A DNA stretch of 9,179 bases from an uncultured Ruminococcus sp. (GTDB lineage Bacteria > Bacillota > Clostridia > Oscillospirales > Acutalibacteraceae): NCBI GenBank assembly GCA_902803125.1, contig CADCOZ010000281.1:1-9179 (forward strand), read 5' to 3'. Position 1 is the stretch's first letter, and each line of letters starts with the position of its first letter. Shown here one piece after another: positions 5,893-9,179 of this stretch. The translations under genes were made by a program, and so were the position numbers. The notes under the pieces are model-generated. The model saw nothing but the letters and a program-made list of their open reading frames with translations. It was not told where the DNA came from and did no database searches.

Positions 5893-6049
5893 TTGGAGGG
5901 CTTTGCCCTCCAAACCTCCCAGCAGGGGGGCTCCCCCTGCACCCCCGTTGGGGGAAAACTTTTTCTGGCGAAAAAAAGTTTTCCCCCAAACCCCCTTTCA
6001 AAATTCGCTGACTTGACCTATATCAACACACTATTCGCTATTCTCTATT
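5893..6049 (-). repeat. Intergenic repeat element, copy 2 (inverted, longer form)
   Basis: Read on the minus strand: a 7-nt tandem tract AATAGAG-AATAGCG-AATAGTG (6049-6029); AAGTCAGCGAATTTTG, ending near 5998; then a perfect 17-bp inverted repeat pairing 5948-5964 with 5973-5989. These match copy 1 at 1876-1976 in order and sequence. Two more perfect hairpins follow that copy 1 lacks: 5922-5929 with 5933-5940 (GCAGGGGG/CCCCCTGC) and 5893-5901 with 5905-5913 (TTGGAGGGC/GCCCTCCAA). The last of these begins 9 nt after the stop codon at 5884 but has no T run, so it is not a standard terminator. Confidence 0.72.
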
Positions 6050-6104
6050 GCCTTTCTCCTGCGGCCAGATGTTAAGCGGTTAATCGTACAGATAAAATAA
6101 AGCC

Positions 6105-6132
6105 TTGAACAGCAGATTTATTCTTTTACAAT
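6105..6132 (+). promoter_or_regulatory. Promoter for the 6167-8590 operon
   Basis: TTGAAC (6105-6110), a 16-nt spacer and TACAAT (6127-6132), giving a start near 6139 and a leader of about 28 nt. Both hexamers are one to two bases off consensus. Confidence 0.6.
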
Positions 6133-6166
6133 CGGCTGTAAAAATTAAATCACGGAGATGATTATT

Positions 6167-6637
6167 ATGGGTATTAAAGAAAAATTATTTGGAGGTCCGA
6201 AAAACCCCCAGCAGACCAGAGTCGATGACAGTATCGTGAACCCGCAGGGCAATATCGCCCCTGATGGCTCCGTTACCATGGGAGGAGCCCCTGCACCGGT
6301 ACAGAATCCCTTTATGCAGAATGCTCCTCAAATGAACTTCAATCCCCAGCAGAACCCCTACGCCCAACAACCACAGAATTACCCGCCTATGAACAATAAT
6401 CAGGCTTTCGGCATGAACCAGCCGAATCAGCCGAATGCTTATTTCACACCGGACAATAGCCAACAGCAGGGTTATCCGCAGCAGAACGCTGTCCCGCAGT
6501 ATGACCCGCAGCAGGGCTATCCGCAACAGAATGCTGTCCCGCAGTATAATCCTCAGCAGGGATACTATCCTCCGCAGTCCCCTGTTCCCCCGTACAATAA
6601 TCCTAACGGCGACCCCAACGGCGGGAACGGTAATTAA
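6167..6637 (+). CDS. Gln/Pro/Asn-rich low-complexity repeat protein, 156 aa
   Basis: ATG 6167 is chosen over ATG 6158 because GGAG (6154-6157) lies 9 nt before it and directly abuts the other. The protein opens with a short charged stretch, MGIKEKLFGG, perhaps a binding or peripheral membrane helix, then NPQGNIAPDGSVTMGG (25-40). From ~46 on it is Gln/Pro/Asn/Tyr-rich, with two perfect-length 15-residue repeats QQGYPQQNAVPQY(D/N)P at 100-129 and a third partial one. No signal peptide, membrane helix or cysteine is present. The composition is typical of disordered, self-associating proteins. Function is unknown. It is first in a unit with the genes at 6674 and 7868 (gaps 36 and 18 nt). Confidence 0.85.
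   Translation: MGIKEKLFGGPKNPQQTRVDDSIVNPQGNIAPDGSVTMGGAPAPVQNPFMQNAPQMNFNPQQNPYAQQPQNYPPMNNNQAFGMNQPNQPNAYFTPDNSQQQGYPQQNAVPQYDPQQGYPQQNAVPQYNPQQGYYPPQSPVPPYNNPNGDPNGGNGN
6464..6562 (+). repeat. 45-nt in-frame tandem repeat (QQGYPQQNAVPQY units)
   Basis: Units at 6464-6508 and 6509-6553 encode the same 15 residues except D/N at position 14, and a third partial unit (QQGY) begins at 6554. The DNA copies differ at several third positions, so the duplication is not brand new. Confidence 0.88.
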
Positions 6638-6660
6638 CGAAAGGTTATCATAAAAAGAAA

Positions 6661-6666
6661 GAAGGA
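6661..6666 (+). promoter_or_regulatory. Ribosome binding site that fixes the start at 6674
   Basis: GAAGGA ends 7 nt before ATG 6674 but only 1 nt before the in-frame ATG 6668, so initiation at 6674 is favoured. Confidence 0.75.
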
Positions 6667-6673
6667 TATGCCA

Positions 6674-7849
6674 ATGACTGTCATTGATATCAGAAACGTT
6701 TTTTCTGACAGACACATCGAGATTATTGATGTAGATGCATCATACATATACTATTTTGAAGAGAAGAACGAGGACGGCCGCAGTGATCTCTATTTGCTGG
6801 AGTATAACCGCAAGACCCGCAAGGAACGTCTGGTGATGAACTACACGCTGGATGATCCGACCTATATAGAACATATCTATGCCTTTGAAAAAACCATCAT
6901 CATGGTGTTGGAAAACGGTTCCAACAGCTTCTGGCTGATTGAAATCGACAAGAAAACCGGCGGTGAACTGAACCGCCGCAAGGTTGTCTGCACCGGTGCT
7001 TTTAAGGAATGTATGGCACTGGACAGCGAGTATCTGCTGGTCTATATGGGACCGGACGAAGCCAACGCCGAGGTTTTCCGCAAGTATAAGGAAATCAAGG
7101 ACTGCGATTGTCTTTGCTATCTCTATCACATCAAGACCAACCGCAAGTATTTGGTCAATGCCGCTATGATTACCAAGGCCGGCTGCGATAATATCAAACT
7201 GCTTACCATGCATAATGAATCGTATCTGCTGGTACTGGATCCGTATGCCGAAGAAAGCATCAAGGAACATTACTACCGTGAACAGCGTTGGGTCAGTGCC
7301 GATATTCGGGACAATATCTGGCTGTGCAAAACCGCCGATGTGGAAAGCAATATTGAAGAAGGCCGAGAAACGATTGTCAGAAAATGTATTGCCTGCGCCG
7401 ATATTAAGGCTCTTGTCCGCTATATGGGCATGGACAACGCTAAGGTATATTTCCGTGCCAAGGAGTTTCGCTCCGGCACCGAAAAGATTTGCAGCTATGA
7501 TATGACCGCTAAAACCTTATCGGAAGAAATCACTCTGGCCGCTCCCAAAAAGGACACCTTCTATCTGGTAGAAGAAAAGCCCTTCAAAGCCTTTGCCGTA
7601 ACGATGGGGCCGGAGAGAACCACCGTGCGGGGACTGGTCAACAGTGAAGCCGCCATCAGTTTTGACAATAGTCTTGGTGAATTGGTCACCTGCATTGAAA
7701 GCCGTTACTGTGTGACCAAAAAGACACTCTTCAGCGAAGAAAGCCAGCGGGAATTTACTTACTACTATCTCTACGATGCCCATCTGGAGCAGTACGAAAG
7801 TTATGAGTGCAGCTGTATGGTCAAGGGCGATACTTTAGTATTGTACTAA
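6674..7849 (+). CDS. Uncharacterised cytosolic beta-rich (possibly beta-propeller) protein, 391 aa
   Basis: Begins MTVIDIRNVFSD with no signal peptide or membrane helix. The chain repeatedly alternates an aromatic/aliphatic strand and a turn with a charged residue: SDLYLLEYNRKTRK (38-50), NSFWLIEIDKKTGG (84-97), DCLCYLYHIKTNRKY (145-159), ESYLLVLDP (182-190), NIWLCKTADVES (214-225), KVYFRAKEFRSGTEKICSYD (257-276) and FTYYYLYDAHLEQYESYE (361-378). This periodicity is what blades of a WD40- or DUF5050-like propeller show. It is a reading of the pattern, not a database match. Eleven or more cysteines are scattered without CxxC knuckles, apart from CDCLC at 144-148. It lies between the low-complexity protein and the lipoprotein in one unit, so the three may work together. 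Function unknown. Confidence 0.87.
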   Translation: MTVIDIRNVFSDRHIEIIDVDASYIYYFEEKNEDGRSDLYLLEYNRKTRKERLVMNYTLDDPTYIEHIYAFEKTIIMVLENGSNSFWLIEIDKKTGGELNRRKVVCTGAFKECMALDSEYLLVYMGPDEANAEVFRKYKEIKDCDCLCYLYHIKTNRKYLVNAAMITKAGCDNIKLLTMHNESYLLVLDPYAEESIKEHYYREQRWVSADIRDNIWLCKTADVESNIEEGRETIVRKCIACADIKALVRYMGMDNAKVYFRAKEFRSGTEKICSYDMTAKTLSEEITLAAPKKDTFYLVEEKPFKAFAVTMGPERTTVRGLVNSEAAISFDNSLGELVTCIESRYCVTKKTLFSEESQREFTYYYLYDAHLEQYESYECSCMVKGDTLVLY

Positions 7850-7867
7850 GCGGAAAGGAATGCCTCC

Positions 7868-8590
7868 ATGAAAAAAAGGATTCTTTGCGTTCCGTCCGTT
7901 CTTCCTGCCTTGACCCTCTTGGTCATATTGTCCCTTGTGCTGTTCTCCTGTGCTTGTGCCAAGTCCGCAGAAGATACCTCGGCCGCTTCATCACAGCCGC
8001 CGGTTTCTTTGGCTGTATCCGAAGAAGAAAGCAGTGAACCGCCGCATATCGTTCCTCCCGCCAACGGTATTTCCTATACCGTACAAAACGCCGAAACACC
8101 GTCAGCGGCGGCGGCTTCTGTTGATGAACCGCTGTCCGTTGGCACTTGGGGACAAGCCGCTAAATTCTGCACAGAAAATGACAGCTACATAGAAGTCCCG
8201 TTCCGCCTAACCGCTGTCCGCAGAGGAGCGGCTGTCACCGAAGAGGTACGCCGCCTGACAGAACAAGGCAACGGTTATTTCGTGGAACCGAGTCAAAACG
8301 AAGAATATGCGATAGCCGAATACGAAATCTGTCTGGACGGTTTTCCGGTTGGCCAAGGCGGCACTCTTTGCGACATCACCGCATTTATCACCGGCGAAAA
8401 CGGCGAAGCTCTATCGCTGAACGATGGTTCCTATTGGGGTACCACCGCCTCTTGTTTAGACACCTCGACCTATTATTATGAAGGCACCATTCACTCACAA
8501 ATGGCCTTCCGCATCATCAAGAACCGCAGTGATTACCTGATCATCGCCGGCGAATACGGTGAAACGCAAACATTTTTCAAAGGGCAATAG
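7868..8590 (+). CDS. Lipoprotein with C-terminal beta-rich domain, 240 aa
   Basis: The start has GGAAAGGA (7852-7859) 8 nt upstream and lies 18 nt after the previous stop. The signal peptide is MKKR, a hydrophobic core (8-26) and the lipobox LFSC, so lipidation is expected at C28 (another Cys at 30). Residues 32-90 are a Ser/Pro/Ala/Glu linker. Residues ~95-238 form a globular domain with strands such as SYIEVPFRLTAVRRG (106-120), EYAIAEYEICLDG (146-158) and CDITAFITGENGEALSLNDG (168-187), ending in a stretch with YLIIAGEYG. The layout resembles DUF4352-type immunoglobulin-like domains of Firmicute lipoproteins, stated as a possibility only. Last gene of the 6167-8590 unit; no clear terminator follows it. 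Confidence 0.87.
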   Translation: MKKRILCVPSVLPALTLLVILSLVLFSCACAKSAEDTSAASSQPPVSLAVSEEESSEPPHIVPPANGISYTVQNAETPSAAAASVDEPLSVGTWGQAAKFCTENDSYIEVPFRLTAVRRGAAVTEEVRRLTEQGNGYFVEPSQNEEYAIAEYEICLDGFPVGQGGTLCDITAFITGENGEALSLNDGSYWGTTASCLDTSTYYYEGTIHSQMAFRIIKNRSDYLIIAGEYGETQTFFKGQ

Positions 8591-8618
8591 TTTCCTGTCG
8601 AAAAATGCGAAAAAGGGC

Positions 8619-8647
8619 TGTTCATCTAAAGAAAAGTGTAGTATAAT
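8619..8647 (+). promoter_or_regulatory. Promoter candidate for the 8678 gene
   Basis: A perfect TATAAT (8642-8647) about 30 nt before the ATG, with TGTTCA (8619-8624, weak -35) at a 17-nt spacer. It explains the 87-nt gap after the preceding gene. Confidence 0.6.
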
Positions 8648-8677
8648 AACCCTATAGCAAAAAGGGAGGTTATTGTC

Positions 8678-9169
8678 ATGAAATTGTTCCATAAAATCGG
8701 AGAAACCATCACACAATCTGTTGATTTCCTGCTGGAGAAGACCCGGCAGGCGGCCTATCTGAACCGATTGCGTGTTATTATTGCCAGCGAACAGGAAACG
8801 CTGGAAAATGCTTATATGGCTCTTGGCCAGCAGTATCTGACCTCTTTGGAGGGTACACAAGCACCGCAGGACGATGAAACCACGGCCATTCTGACCGAAA
8901 CAATTCGTGCGGCGAAGCTCCGGTTAAAAAAAGCCAAAGCCCGTTATGCCTATGTTCTGCGTTACGGCATTCCTAAGACCGGTATCCGTGCAGAAATGAT
9001 TGACATTGATGACATTGACGAAAACGGCCAAAAAATAAGCTCTGACGACACCGATGAGCAGGACATTACGATTGCCTATGCCGACCCGTCTGCCAACGAC
9101 AACAACGACATCATTGAAGCCGCCATTGAAGAAACCTTGCGGGAAGAAACAAGCGACACAAACCACTAA
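8678..9169 (+). CDS. Small coiled-coil protein with acidic tail, 163 aa
   Basis: AGGGAGG (8663-8669) lies 8 nt before the ATG. Residues 1-95 are strongly helical: KIGETITQSVDFLLEKTRQ, then LNRLRVIIASEQETLENAYMALGQQYL (28-54) and a Lys/Arg/Ala helix ILTETIRAAKLRLKKAKARY (71-90). Both have heptad-like spacing, so a helical hairpin or coiled coil is likely. Residues 105-163 are acidic (MIDIDDIDENGQ, SSDDTDEQD, EETLREETSD) and probably flexible. No signal peptide, membrane segment or cysteine is seen. The middle resembles the helical part of small Clostridia proteins that end in a zinc ribbon; here the ribbon is absent and an acidic tail takes its place. Function unknown. The stop falls ten bases before the window end. 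Confidence 0.87.
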   Translation: MKLFHKIGETITQSVDFLLEKTRQAAYLNRLRVIIASEQETLENAYMALGQQYLTSLEGTQAPQDDETTAILTETIRAAKLRLKKAKARYAYVLRYGIPKTGIRAEMIDIDDIDENGQKISSDDTDEQDITIAYADPSANDNNDIIEAAIEETLREETSDTNH

Positions 9170-9179
9170 GGAACCGCTG

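Noticed and set aside
6185..6715. 176-codon minus-strand frame rich in Leu/Ile/Arg
   Set aside because: It is the antisense of the Gln/Pro repeat gene. The hydrophobic look comes from the complement of cag and ccg codons, and there is no ribosome site.
6740..7270. 176-codon minus-strand frame inside the 391-aa gene
   Set aside because: It is antisense to a well-supported gene in an operon and has no ribosome site.

Overview
The window looks like chromosomal DNA from an anaerobic Clostridia-type Firmicute, probably a Ruminococcaceae/Oscillospiraceae-like gut bacterium. The basis is strong AGGAGG-type ribosome binding sites, sigma-A promoters such as TTGACA-17-TATACT, BspA-type leucine-rich repeats, Ser/Asp/Glu-rich lipoprotein linkers and a Cys-rich protein family typical of Clostridia. 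No database search was possible, so this placement is an inference. There are no rRNA or tRNA genes, CRISPR arrays, transposases, phage genes or recognisable defence or metabolic genes.

Layout. (1) Positions 2-1813, + strand: the 3' part of a large modular protein, with RPIFDFTDE motifs, MPWGYNPWMQQM repeats, a Pro/Ala linker and about ten LRR_5 repeats, closed by a clear terminator. (2) Positions 1876-1976: intergenic repeat element copy 1, between convergent genes. (3) Positions 1992-2825, - strand: an 18-cysteine protein of unknown function. (4) Positions 4735-3037, - strand: a probable two-gene unit (split-CxxC protein, then lipoprotein) with promoter at 4879-4907 and terminator at 2935-2974. 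(5) Positions 5069-5884, + strand: a zinc-ribbon protein with a long disordered tail, read from a very good promoter through a structured leader. (6) Positions 5893-6049: repeat element copy 2, in inverted orientation. (7) Positions 6167-8590, + strand: a three-gene unit made of a Gln/Pro/Asn-rich repeat protein, a beta-rich cytosolic protein and a lipoprotein. (8) Positions 8678-9169, + strand: a coiled-coil protein with an acidic tail and its own promoter.

Most products are orphans. The common theme is low complexity: three proteins (2-1813, 5069-5884, 6167-6637) are largely repetitive or disordered, and two lipoproteins carry long Ser/acidic or Ser/Pro linkers. This suggests envelope-associated or scaffolding roles, but no pathway can be named. 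The best-supported unusual feature is the pair of intergenic elements. Each has a degenerate 7-nt tandem tract, a conserved AGCGAATTT box and a perfect 17-18 bp hairpin. The hairpin stems differ between copies by paired, compensating changes.
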